Source of the DNA: Rhodopseudomonas palustris
GTDB lineage: Bacteria > Pseudomonadota > Alphaproteobacteria > Rhizobiales > Xanthobacteraceae
NCBI GenBank assembly: GCA_016215605.1
Contig: JACRJB010000025.1
Location: forward strand, 62,001 to 126,000
Reading direction: 5' to 3'
Length of the DNA stretch: 64,000 bases
Part shown: positions 26,193-36,441 of the stretch, in pieces
Layout: each line of letters opens with the position of its first letter
Position numbering within the stretch: the first letter of the stretch is position 1
Translations under genes and position numbers: made by a program
The notes under the pieces: model-generated
Database searches by the model: none
What the model was told of the DNA's origin: nothing
The model's input: only the letters and a program-made list of their open reading frames with translations

Positions 26193-26557
26193 CGCCCTCG
26201 TCCGGCACCGGCACGGCCGACGGCCGCGCCCGGGCGCTGACCGCGGTGCGCGCGGCGCACACCGCGATCTGGGCGTTCTTCGCCGCGTCGATCGTGCTGA
26301 TTCCGATCGCCATTTGGCTCGGCCAGCTCACCGCGGCGCTGTGGACCAGCCTGTTCGTCTGGGGCGAAGTGGTGGTGCTGCTGCTCAACGGCATGTGCTG
26401 CCCGCTGACCGCGGTGGCGGCGCGCTACACCGACGACCGCGCCGACAATTTCGACATCTGGCTGCCGCTCTGGCTGGCCCGCCACAACCAGCGCATCTTC
26501 GGCACACTGTTCGCCGCCGGCCAGGTGGCGCTTGGCTATGCGCTGCTGGCGGACTGA
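26189..26557 (+). CDS. Small integral membrane protein of unknown function
   Basis: 122 residues with about three predicted membrane spans: IWAFFAASIVLIPIAIWLG (28-46), LWTSLFVWGEVVVLLLNG (51-68) and the C-terminal GTLFAAGQVALGYALLA. Its GTG start overlaps the corC-like stop by 4 bp (GTGA), so translation is probably coupled and it may help or regulate the cation transporter. Two Cys (GMCCPLT) follow the second span. No family recognised beyond similar small membrane proteins. Confidence 0.7.
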   Translation: MTPSSGTGTADGRARALTAVRAAHTAIWAFFAASIVLIPIAIWLGQLTAALWTSLFVWGEVVVLLLNGMCCPLTAVAARYTDDRADNFDIWLPLWLARHNQRIFGTLFAAGQVALGYALLAD

Positions 26558-26694
26558 TCTGCGCCGTCGCGCCCGCCCCCTGAAACGCAGCGCGATCGCA
26601 TAACAGCAAACGCCGGGCGACCGCATAATGCCGGGCGTTCGCATAAGCGCTCGCGCCCGCTGCCGACGCCGCGGCTCGGCCATGCCTATCCTTT

Positions 26695-26814
26695 GTCGTC
26701 CCCGCGCAGGCGGGGACCCATACGCCGCAGCCTCTCGATTGAACCCCTGCGGCAGAGGCCTTTCTTCACTTTGAGAAGCCAGGGGGTATGGGTCCCCGCC
26801 TTCGCGGGGACGAC
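26695..26814. repeat. 120-bp palindromic interspersed repeat, copy 1
   Basis: A 120-bp element whose ends, GTCGTCCCCGC and GCGGGGACGAC, are near-perfect inverted copies; each end can fold alone as CCCCGC/GCGGGG. A second copy of exactly the same length lies at 54071-54190, the first ~48 bases being identical and the middle divergent. It is non-coding and lies between the small membrane gene and ssb. Same family size and structure suggest a mobile palindromic element or extragenic repeat. Confidence 0.9.
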
Positions 26815-26876
26815 TCGTTGTTGATACAGCGACTGAACATTCGATTCAGACGCGATGGCCCTGCCCCAAAACGGCA

Positions 26877-26904
26877 ACGGCCGCCCGGTTGCCCGGACGG
26901 CCGT
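26877..26904 (-). terminator. Rho-independent terminator of ssb
   Basis: ACGGCCGCCCGG and CCGGACGGCCGT pair around a short loop, with one mismatch. On the ssb strand the hairpin is followed by a GTTTTGG run. It lies just past the ssb stop codon, so it probably ends that transcript. Confidence 0.75.
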
Positions 26905-26928
26905 GCACAGTCCATTCGCCGGAACGGC

Positions 26929-27435
26929 TCAGAACGGGATATCGTCGTCCATGTCGCTGCCGCGGCCACCGCCGCCGCCGCTCGCCGCCACCGGACGGCG
27001 CGGGGCGCTGCTCGACACGCCGCTGGAGCCGAAGTCGCCGCCCGACGAGTCGTCGCCGTAGCCGCCGCCGCTCCCGCCGCCGGCGCGGCCGTCGAGCATC
27101 GTCAGCACCGAGTTGAAGTTCTGCAGCACGACTTCCGTGCTGTAGCGCTCGGCGCCGCTCTGATCGGTCCATTTGCGTGTCTGCAGTTGACCTTCGAGGT
27201 AAATCTTCGAGCCCTTCTTGAGGTACTGTTCGGCGATCTTGCACAGCCCCTCGCTGAAGATCACCACGCGGTGCCACTCGGTCTTTTCCTTGCGCTCGCC
27301 GGTGGCGCGGTCGCGCCAGCTTTCCGAGGTCGCGATTCGCAGATTGGCGATCGGCCGCCCGTCCTGCGTCCGCTTGATCTCCGGATCAGCGCCGAGATTC
27401 CCAACCAGGATCACCTTGTTCACGCTTCCCGCCAT
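26929..27435 (-). CDS. ssb: Single-stranded DNA-binding protein
   Basis: 168-residue SSB that coats single-stranded DNA in replication and repair. The OB-fold (1-110) starts [20 protein letters not shown] Gly/Ser-rich linker follows ([11 protein letters not shown]), and the acidic tip MDDDIPF recruits partner proteins. The start codon has AAGGAGA upstream. A LexA box 176 bp before the start links it to the SOS response. It is divergent from the Omp25-like gene and from uvrA further on, as in many alphaproteobacteria where ssb and uvrA are close. A strong terminator follows. Confidence 0.97.
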   Translation of the reverse strand: MAGSVNKVILVGNLGADPEIKRTQDGRPIANLRIATSESWRDRATGERKEKTEWHRVVIFSEGLCKIAEQYLKKGSKIYLEGQLQTRKWTDQSGAERYSTEVVLQNFNSVLTMLDGRAGGGSGGGYGDDSSGGDFGSSGVSSSAPRRPVAASGGGGGRGSDMDDDIPF

Positions 27436-27610
27436 CGCCGTCTCCTTCGAATCGAACCCAACTACCATCACACCAGCCGGAGCCGCGCCGCGCGCTGTGC
27501 TCCCTGGATTTGTCCCGATAGCGCTTACGCTGTCCGCCGCGCGCCGCCCATCCTCTGAGGGCCGCAAACGCCGTGGCCGCCCCCGTTATCCACCGGGATC
27601 ACGTCAGTAT

Positions 27611-27625
27611 GTTCCATTTTTGTTC
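27611..27625. promoter_or_regulatory. LexA (SOS) box upstream of ssb
   Basis: GTTCCATTTTTGTTC is an exact match to the alphaproteobacterial LexA operator GTTC-N7-GTTC. It lies 176 bp upstream of the ssb start codon and about 295 bp before the divergent Omp25-like gene. Confidence 0.8.
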
Positions 27626-27919
27626 TCGACAAAAGACTAAACCGCGAGACTCACGGCGATTTTCGGCGAACCGCCCGTCCCGACCCGTCCCCCGACTGTT
27701 CAAATTGGTACTTAAATGCCGGGCGGGGCCGAATTGTCCCATAGATATCATCGCGTTCCCGACCTGCACTTCGTCCGCGACTGTTGCTTTTCGGAGACGG
27801 CATTTTCTGCGGAGACTTGTATAGTTCCTCCATGGAATCGAGAAGGCGCTCGCGCCGGAAGCTTCTGCAGCGGGGACAAAGCAGAAGCTGAACACAGACG
27901 GACAACCGGGGGTATTACG

Positions 27920-28645
27920 ATGAAAAAGTTTTTGCTGGGCAGCGTTGCTCTGATCGCTCTGGGTGCGGCGCCGGCGATGGCTGCCGATCTGGCCGCCCGC
28001 CCCTACACCAAGGCTCCGCCGATGATCGCCGCGGTCTACGACTGGTCGGGCTTCTACATCGGCGCCAACGGCGGTTGGGGCACCAGCCGCAAGAGCTGGG
28101 ACTATCTCGGCCCGCTGGCCGCCCGTCCGGAAGGTTCGCATGACGCGTCCGGCGCCGTCGCCGGTGGCCAGATCGGCTACAACTGGCAGGTGTCGAGCTG
28201 GGTGTTCGGCCTCGAAGCCCAGGGCAACTGGGCCGACCTGAAGGGCTCGAACGCCAGCATCGGCTTCGCCGGCGTCACCAACCGCTCGAAGATAGAAGCG
28301 TTCGGCCTGTTCACCGGCCGCATCGGCTACGCCTGGAACAACGCCCTGCTGTACGCCCGTGGCGGCGCCGCGGTGGTCAGCGACAAGTACACCTACTATC
28401 CGACCGCGACCGGCATCGTCACCGGCTCGGGCTCGGAGACCCGCTGGGGCGCGGCGGTCGGCGCCGGCTTCGAATACGGCTTCACCCCGAACTGGTCGGT
28501 GGCGGTCGCCTACGACCATCTGTTCCTGGACAGCAAGGACGTCACCTTCAGCACCGGCGTGGTCGATCGGATCAAGCAGGACGCCGACATCGTCACCGCC
28601 CGCATCAACTATCGCTGGGGTGGCCCGGTCGTCGCGAAGTACTGA
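27920..28645 (+). CDS. Omp25/RopB-family outer-membrane protein
   Basis: 241-residue outer-membrane beta-barrel. The signal peptide [21 protein letters not shown] is cleaved before [13 protein letters not shown], the usual N-terminus of these porin-like proteins in Rhizobiales. The rest has eight-strand barrel features ([27 protein letters not shown]) and ends with [14 protein letters not shown], terminating in an aromatic residue. The ATG has GGGGG upstream. It stands alone between ssb and uvrA with its own terminator. Such proteins are abundant structural outer-membrane proteins. Confidence 0.93.
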   Translation: MKKFLLGSVALIALGAAPAMAADLAARPYTKAPPMIAAVYDWSGFYIGANGGWGTSRKSWDYLGPLAARPEGSHDASGAVAGGQIGYNWQVSSWVFGLEAQGNWADLKGSNASIGFAGVTNRSKIEAFGLFTGRIGYAWNNALLYARGGAAVVSDKYTYYPTATGIVTGSGSETRWGAAVGAGFEYGFTPNWSVAVAYDHLFLDSKDVTFSTGVVDRIKQDADIVTARINYRWGGPVVAKY

Positions 28646-28669
28646 TCTTCGCCTGATCTGACAGTTTCG

Positions 28670-28694
28670 AAAGGCCGGCCTCGCGCCGGCCTTT
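28670..28694 (+). terminator. Rho-independent terminator of the Omp25-like gene
   Basis: AAAGGCCGGC and GCCGGCCTTT form a perfect 10-bp stem around CTCGC, 25 bp past the stop codon. A T-rich stretch (CTGCGTTTG) follows. Confidence 0.85.
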
Positions 28695-28872
28695 CTGCGT
28701 TTGGGGGCGCGGCGCACCGGACGCCTTGCCCGACAGGCGAGCCTGCCGGGCGCGGTCGATTCGCGGCGTCGGCCGCCGAAGCCGGCGGAACGGCGCGGCC
28801 CAGGGCGGCGTTGGTACGGCGGCCAGCAACAATCGGTTGATGACCGCGCCGCGGCTCTGGAAATCGCTTCGC

Positions 28873-28887
28873 GTTCTTCCTATGTTC
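28873..28887. promoter_or_regulatory. LexA (SOS) box upstream of uvrA
   Basis: GTTCTTCCTATGTTC matches the alphaproteobacterial LexA operator GTTC-N7-GTTC exactly. It is centred about 90 bp upstream of the uvrA start codon, so it should give SOS control of uvrA. Confidence 0.85.
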
Positions 28888-28969
28888 CAGGCTCAGCCCA
28901 ACTGGCGTCGGCCCGGATGATCCCGGTTGCCCGCCCCAACCGGCGCGTCGTCGCGTCTGGACACCCTGC

Positions 28970-32047
<3,078 letters not shown>

Positions 32048-32126
32048 ATTAGCTTTGTCAATCGTGCGTTGCCGTTTGCAAAGTCTCGACTCGACCGCGT
32101 ATGCGGCTATGCGGGGATAGCTTGTG

Positions 32127-32873
32127 ATGGTCGCCAACGAATTTAAGGGCCGCAGGAATGCCTACCTAGGTGTTCGGTCCGTAGATGGGCGCCGCTCCGG
32201 CATTCTTCACATTTGGACTCGTCGTGCCCAAGTATATGTTGCTAGCAAAGGCCGCGGGGGTGTCGATAAGATTAGCTTCCATTCTCCAACGTATTGTCAA
32301 CACGCGTACAATGAGAATTTGCCACTGCCACCGGAAATGCCAATCCGTCAGTCCGTGATTTGGCATCGTATGCCGACGCCTCCTTCAGGCACATTGGGAG
32401 CTTCCTGTGCATTTACTTGGCAAATTCCAACCGATACCTTGTCCGAAATGAAAATTAGTCCGCCAGACAATGTTCAATGGATATTGGCCGCTCCCGCTGG
32501 CCAAGTAACTATTCTAGACATGGCCTTCACAGCAGAAAGCGAGGCTATCGTGAGATCGCACTATCCTGACAATGCCTTGAGCTTGTTTTGGCGACTGTCA
32601 GCGAATGAGTCATTTTTTGTGAATAGGCGCTTGGGTATCTGGGACAGAGAGACGATAACGGTGCCCGCGAGCCACCATGCGAAACAGCATCTCGTCATGT
32701 CTCCCAATGATCCCGAGAATACAGGTCGTCCGGTAAGGTTTTCGATGTTCAACCACCCAACGGATGGGCAGGCTTTGGTCGGTTGGGAACTTGGTGGGTA
32801 TTGGACCGATAGAGAACCAGATTCTTCTTCGTCCACCCTGAAGCGCACAACTGTTGTGGCCAAAAGTCCCTAA
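32127..32873 (+). CDS. Orphan protein of low GC content, unknown function
   Basis: 248-residue protein with no signal peptide and no recognised motif. The sequence looks like a globular, Trp-rich protein (WRLSANESFFVNRRLGIWDRE, GWELGGYWTDRE). The start may be ATG 32127 or GTG 32124. Its gene is conspicuously less GC-rich (near 50% by eye, against about 65% in its neighbours), and codon choice is different, so recent transfer is likely. It lies 79 bp after uvrA on the same strand, but it lacks a clear promoter or ribosome site, and its expression is uncertain. A palindromic repeat follows it. Confidence 0.6.
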   Translation: MVANEFKGRRNAYLGVRSVDGRRSGILHIWTRRAQVYVASKGRGGVDKISFHSPTYCQHAYNENLPLPPEMPIRQSVIWHRMPTPPSGTLGASCAFTWQIPTDTLSEMKISPPDNVQWILAAPAGQVTILDMAFTAESEAIVRSHYPDNALSLFWRLSANESFFVNRRLGIWDRETITVPASHHAKQHLVMSPNDPENTGRPVRFSMFNHPTDGQALVGWELGGYWTDREPDSSSSTLKRTTVVAKSP

Positions 32874-32940
32874 GGTCAACGACGATATCCATTTTATCAA
32901 TCTATTTTCCGAGCCCGAAGCGTAGGTTCGAATGGCAAGC

Positions 32941-33020
32941 GTAGCCCGCATGAGCGCAGCGATATGCGGGGTATGGTGGCGCGACGCGGTCCCGCAATTC
33001 GCTGCGCTCATGCGGGCTAC
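32941..33020. repeat. 80-bp interspersed palindromic repeat
   Basis: Perfect 20-base terminal inverted repeat (GTAGCCCGCATGAGCGCAGC and its complement at 33001-33020) around 40 bases. It sits in the gap between the orphan gene and a 69-residue gene. The inner part of the arms, GAGCGCAGC, is close to that of the element at 52704-52784. Confidence 0.85.
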
Positions 33021-33057
33021 CGGCAATCGAAATCCTTTTGATGTGGAAGGCATCGCA

Positions 33058-33267
33058 ATGCCCCGAACACGAATCGAACTGATCCACGAAGGCCGCTACG
33101 CGGCCGAGGTGACGGCCGAGCGCGGCGAGAAAGGCGCATGGGAGACCTATCTTTCGCCCGACGATGCACGCAAGCTCGAAGCGGTTCGGCTGGCGCTGCA
33201 TCGGGGCGACATTGCTGAGGCGGCGAAGCACGGCCGCATCTTCGAACTGACGCCGATCTCCACCTGA
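33058..33267 (+). CDS. Small conserved-looking protein next to a toxin-antitoxin pair
   Basis: 69-residue protein, MPRTRIELIHEGRYAAEVTA at the start and a charged helical part (SPDDARKLEAVRLALHRGDIAEAA) after it. No membrane span or signal. GGAAGG lies 8 bp before the ATG, which fixes the start; upstream frame sequence belongs to the palindromic repeat. It is convergent with the DUF5615 toxin-like gene, its stop meeting the toxin stop without a gap. I recall similar small proteins in Rhizobiales but no known role. It could be unrelated to the toxin pair. Confidence 0.6.
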   Translation: MPRTRIELIHEGRYAAEVTAERGEKGAWETYLSPDDARKLEAVRLALHRGDIAEAAKHGRIFELTPIST

Positions 33268-33612
33268 TCAGCGACGAGCCGCCACCTCGATCACTGCCTC
33301 TTGCCGTTCGATTGCTGCGAGGATCGCCGGCAGCGCTCCGGTGACCTGATCGATCAGGCCGCGATTGCCTACATTTCCCGACCTGATCCAGATGATGGTA
33401 GGACCGCTATCAGAGGCCGCCCGGATCATCAGGAAGTCCCGATCTTTTGTCACCAGAGCCGCGGACTGTTCGACCGCCGCGCTCCAAATCTGACGATCGG
33501 TGGCGGAGAGCAGGCCGAGATCCGCGACGTGAACGGCATCGAAACCGGCATGCCTGAATGCCTCCGCCAGCGCCGGTGGAAGTTGGGCATCGATCAGGAA
33601 CCGCGGACTCAT
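33268..33612 (-). CDS. DUF5615 PIN-like protein, probable toxin
   Basis: 114-residue protein of the DUF5615 family, PIN-like nuclease fold. MSPRFLIDAQLPPALAEA has the first acidic residue (Asp8) and VTKDRDFLMI the second conserved acidic part (KDRDF), as in PIN nucleases. It is cotranscribed with a DUF433 gene, whose stop overlaps its start codon by 4 bp (ATGA). That pairing is common and is regarded as a toxin-antitoxin module, although few examples were tested. Targets are unknown. Confidence 0.85.
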   Translation of the reverse strand: MSPRFLIDAQLPPALAEAFRHAGFDAVHVADLGLLSATDRQIWSAAVEQSAALVTKDRDFLMIRAASDSGPTIIWIRSGNVGNRGLIDQVTGALPAILAAIERQEAVIEVAARR

Positions 33613-33836
33613 TCCGCCGCGATGATCGGGTGATCCGCTTGCTTTGCTGCGAAGGCCAGCACCGCGTCAATATCCGCGTCTTCCAGGTACGGATAGTCGC
33701 GCAGGATATCATCACGTGACGCACCCGTGGAGAGCTGCGCCAACACGTCGGCGACGCTAATCCGCATGCCGCGGATGCAAGGGCGACCGTGCAACACGTC
33801 CGGATCGATGGTGATGCGTGCGAGAAGGTCCGACAT
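33609..33836 (-). CDS. DUF433 protein, probable antitoxin
   Basis: 75-residue DUF433 protein with a compact DNA-binding (winged-helix-like) fold in this family. MSDLLARITIDPDVLHGRPCIRGMRISVADVL is the family pattern (HGRPCIRGMRI). TGAGG lies upstream of the ATG. It is the first gene of the pair and its 3' end overlaps the DUF5615 start, so the two are translated together. It likely neutralises the partner and may bind the promoter. Confidence 0.87.
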   Translation of the reverse strand: MSDLLARITIDPDVLHGRPCIRGMRISVADVLAQLSTGASRDDILRDYPYLEDADIDAVLAFAAKQADHPIIAAE

Positions 33837-33954
33837 CGAATACCTCAGTGTGAACCATAGCATCGGCAGGGGCTTCTGTCAGCGTGATCGGCGGATCACC
33901 CGTCGCCCCCGAATGTGTCTCGCCCTCCCGCCCCCGCCCGTCTACACTCCCGCC

Positions 33955-34323
33955 ATGACCCGCCTCACCGCCCTCACGCTCGCCATCACAATCGCCCTCC
34001 TCCCCGCCACCGCCTCGGCGGCGTCTTCCAAGAAGGCCAAGCGGGCGCAGAGCAGCGGCCTGCCGGGCTATGTGCAGCCGCCGAGCAATTCGGTGCCGCT
34101 GTTCATGCAGAAGCTGTCGCGCGAGCAGCTCGCGCTGCTGCACAGGCCGCGGCCGTGGTACATCGACCGAACCCCGGAATATTATCGCTGGAACGGCGGC
34201 TGGTCCGGCGAGTGGCGCTATCTCGGCCGGCCGGGCTTCTACCGCGGCCGCTACAATGGCGGCAGCCTCGGGCCGTGCTGGACGCAGACGCCGATCGGGC
34301 CGGTGTGGAATTGCGGGCGGTGA
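33955..34323 (+). CDS. Small exported protein of unknown function
   Basis: 122-residue protein with a signal peptide (MTRLTALTLAITIALLPATASA). The mature part begins basic (SSKKAKRAQSSG) and goes on with a Pro/Tyr/Trp-rich sequence (RPRPWYIDRTPEYYRWNGGW, GRPGFYRGRYNGG) and one Cys pair near the end (GPCWTQTPIGPVWNCGR). The start fits the signal but lacks a strong ribosome site. No family recognised; similar Tyr-rich small envelope proteins occur in the group. It is single, between the toxin pair and a long non-coding stretch. Confidence 0.65.
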   Translation: MTRLTALTLAITIALLPATASAASSKKAKRAQSSGLPGYVQPPSNSVPLFMQKLSREQLALLHRPRPWYIDRTPEYYRWNGGWSGEWRYLGRPGFYRGRYNGGSLGPCWTQTPIGPVWNCGR

Positions 34324-34665
34324 GCGGGTCCGGCGCGTGCGATCCCCGCGCCTGACAAGGACGCTGCACTGGGTGTGAAAGCAAAGTCCCTCCACGCGTG
34401 ATGGCCGGGCTTGTCCCGGCCTGCCGCACACGCCGTCATTCCGGACGGTGCGCGGAGCGCGCCGATCCGGAATCCCGAGATGTCGGCCGACTGAGCGGCG
34501 CCGAGATTCCGGGTTCGCCCGCCGCTGCGCGGCGGCCGCCCCGGAATGACTCGGGGAGAGGTTGTCGCGTCCGCTTCGCGCGTCGAACGAGGTCTATTCA
34601 AGAGCAGCTCGTCGCGACAGAGACGACCCAGACATCCAGCCTTTCATCCGCCCGAAACAATCCGC
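34324..34665. other. Intergenic stretch with interspersed repeats
   Basis: 342 bases with no believable gene. It holds a GATGGCCGGG-CTTGT-CCCGGCC hairpin near 34400, the inverted-repeat element at 34435-34550, and then about 115 bases of unremarkable sequence before the promoter of the structured RNA element. Confidence 0.6.
34435..34550. repeat. Interspersed palindromic repeat with GTCATTCCGG ends
   Basis: 116-bp element with terminal inverted repeats GTCATTCCGG (34435-34444) and CCGGAATGAC (34541-34550), plus internal hairpins such as GCCGCTGCGCGGC. Typical of the palindromic repeats of Bradyrhizobium-like genomes (recall). Confidence 0.7.
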
Positions 34666-34695
34666 TTGACAGGACTTTAAACCTGTGATTATAGT
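34666..34695 (+). promoter_or_regulatory. Strong housekeeping-type promoter
   Basis: TTGACA at 34666-34671 and TATAGT at 34690-34695 with an 18-bp spacer (or TTATAG with 17 bp). The -35 is perfect and the -10 differs from TATAAT at one place. It points into the folded region that follows, and the first start codon of the next gene is nearly 700 bp away. Confidence 0.65.
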
Positions 34696-34699
34696 CCGC

Positions 34700-35217
34700 T
34701 CGTCCCGCCTCGCTGCGAGGGGCGTTCGCGATCGTCACGGACGCGGGGTGGGATGCGGTGGACGGGAGCGGCGTTCTGGCCTCCGATCGCGCCACGGGTA
34801 ACCGTGGCGCGTGAGCAGGGGTCGACGACCCGCGCGGCTCCCGGACGGCCAAAGTCGCGATATCCCGGCGCATCGCCTTGCGCAGGGAGCAGCGCCAAGC
34901 CGTGCCGACCACCGGGGGACGAGCGCCGGCCCACAAGGCGGCGGTCGAAACCCACCGGTCGGCAAGGACGGTGCGTCAGCCTCCCGCAATGGTGGATTAC
35001 TCAGGGCCGCCCACCAGGGGTCTTCGCGAACCAAGCCGTTAAAACCGCCGCGTGCGGAACGCCGGGCGTTTCCGGTGTGACCGTGGTGACTACGCTCGTG
35101 TGCTTTTGTTTGTTGCACACGAGGCCGCGGGTGCATCGGGCACCCGGCGTTCCGCGCGCCCTCGTGATCCCGAGGGCGGAACGTTCACCGCAAACCCCGG
35201 GCGCTTCGCGCCGCGGG
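34700..35217 (+). ncRNA. Structured non-coding RNA candidate, about 520 nt
   Basis: No coding sequence fits, but the strand folds richly. There is a perfect 9-bp stem GCGCCACGG/CCGTGGCGC closed by a GTAA (GNRA-class) tetraloop at 34789-34810, and GGGTC-GAC-GACCC at 34819-34831. A long-range 13-bp perfect pairing GCGGAACGCCGGG (35054-35066) with CCCGGCGTTCCGC (35143-35155) encloses CTCGTGTGC/GCACACGAG (35095-35123) and GGGTGC/GCACCC. GCCCTC/GAGGGC follows, and a final GGCGC-TTC-GCGCC hairpin ends near 35217. A strong promoter precedes. I associate similar sequences with multicopy intergenic elements in Bradyrhizobium-like genomes, from memory only. The ends given are inferred from the promoter and the last hairpin. 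Confidence 0.55.
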
Positions 35218-35362
35218 ATCGGAGATCCGTGGGTGGCGACCGCCGAGCACGATCGCGACGCGCCGCCGGCGAAGCCGGTGCGCAGAGGCGCGGGAGCGGC
35301 ACCGTCCCGGCCCATAAGCGGCCCCATTGCCTGCCCGCCCGTCCCGGTCCAAGACTGACGCC

Positions 35363-36139
35363 ATGACCCTGCACGATGTCCGCGCCACCATCCGCGAACT
35401 CTACGACGGCGTCACGCCGCGCGGCGTGGTGTTTCGCTACGCGCTGCTGGCGTTCGACATCGCCACCATCGCGTTCATCGTCGGCACCTCGTTCCTGCCG
35501 GCGAACCCGATCGTCGAGACGCTCGACATCGGCTTCGGCGCGCTGATCCTGATCGACTTTTTCGCGCGGCTCTATGCCAGCCGCCGTCCGCTGCGCGAAT
35601 TCGCCCGGCTGGCGACCTGGACGGATCTCGTCGCCATCCTGTCGTTCCTGGCGCCGCTGCAGGGCGAAGGCGCCGGCTTCCTGCGCATCCTGCGCACGCT
35701 GCGGGCGTTTCAGGACTATCAGATGCTGACGCGGCTGCGCAGCGACAGCGCCTTCTTCCGCCGCCACGAGGAGGTGGTGATCGCGGTGGCGCGCCTCGCG
35801 GTGTTCATCTTCGTGATGACGGCGATCGTGTTCGAGACGCAGAAATTCAGCAATCCGCAGATCGCCAACTACGCCGACGCGCTGTACTTCACCGTCACCG
35901 CGCTGACCACCACCGGGTTCGGCGACATCACGCTGCCCGGCACCACCGGGCGGCTGATCAGCGTCGTGATCATGATCTTCGGCGTCACGCTGTTCTTCAA
36001 TCTGGCGCGCGCGCTGATCAGCCCGAACAAGGTGCGCTTCCCCTGCCCGGTCTGCGCGCTGCAGCGCCACGACGCCGACGCGGTGCATTGCAAGGCTTGC
36101 GGCACGGTGCTGAACATTCCCGACGAGGGGCTGAGCTAG
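35363..36139 (+). CDS. Voltage-gated-type potassium channel with C-terminal zinc ribbon
   Basis: 258-residue membrane protein with six predicted spans like a small voltage-gated channel. The fourth segment is RILRTLRAFQDYQMLTRLR, with regularly spaced Arg, and the pore loop TALTTTGFGDI is a variant of the K+ filter TxxTVGYGD. After the last span comes a short tail with two CXXC pairs (CPVCALQ...HCKACG), a zinc ribbon that could sense redox or metal. Start at ATG 35363 without a strong ribosome site. It follows the non-coding element and precedes a convergent gene. Ion selectivity is inferred. Confidence 0.85.
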   Translation: MTLHDVRATIRELYDGVTPRGVVFRYALLAFDIATIAFIVGTSFLPANPIVETLDIGFGALILIDFFARLYASRRPLREFARLATWTDLVAILSFLAPLQGEGAGFLRILRTLRAFQDYQMLTRLRSDSAFFRRHEEVVIAVARLAVFIFVMTAIVFETQKFSNPQIANYADALYFTVTALTTTGFGDITLPGTTGRLISVVIMIFGVTLFFNLARALISPNKVRFPCPVCALQRHDADAVHCKACGTVLNIPDEGLS

Positions 36140-36192
36140 CGCATGAGGCCGTCCGACACACGATATCCACTGTTCGGGGTCGCGGGCGCGGA

Positions 36193-36321
36193 TCAGCGCA
36201 GCCCGGTGCCCTTGCAGCGCTGGCAGGTCACCACCTTGTCGCCCTTCTTCAGCGTGCCCTTGCCTTCGCAGTTCTTGCACTTCTGCTTCTTCTTGACGTT
36301 CGGGCCCTTTTCATTGGCCAT
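36193..36321 (-). CDS. Tiny zinc-knuckle protein, DnaJ-type CXXCXGXG motifs
   Basis: 42-residue protein MANEKGPNVKKKQKCKNC followed by EGKGTLKKGDKVVTCQRCKGTGLR. It carries two CXXCXGXG motifs (CKNCEGKG and CQRCKGTG), the zinc-binding repeat of DnaJ. The start is fixed by GAGGAG 7 bp upstream; the longer frame to 36387 has no such site. There is no signal or membrane span, and the lysine-rich N-terminus suggests nucleic acid or protein binding. It is convergent with the ion-channel gene. Function unknown; a metal-bound helper of a chaperone or RNA-binding protein is possible. Confidence 0.75.
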   Translation of the reverse strand: MANEKGPNVKKKQKCKNCEGKGTLKKGDKVVTCQRCKGTGLR

Positions 36322-36441
36322 GGCGCTCTCCTCGATGCTGGCCCGCTGCATAGCACCGATCGGCGCCGCCCGGCGGGATATCGACATCGCGCCGCGCTTT
36401 TGCGCTATAAGCGCCGCGCGTCATCCGTTCCGAGGTCGCTC

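Noticed and set aside
32926-32936. GGTTCGAAT resembling a tRNA T-loop
   Set aside because: No acceptor or anticodon arms around it; it borders the palindromic repeat.
34700-35362. Open frames across the structured region
   Set aside because: Several frames are open on both strands but translations are basic, Pro/Arg-rich and unlike any family; the stems explain the sequence better.
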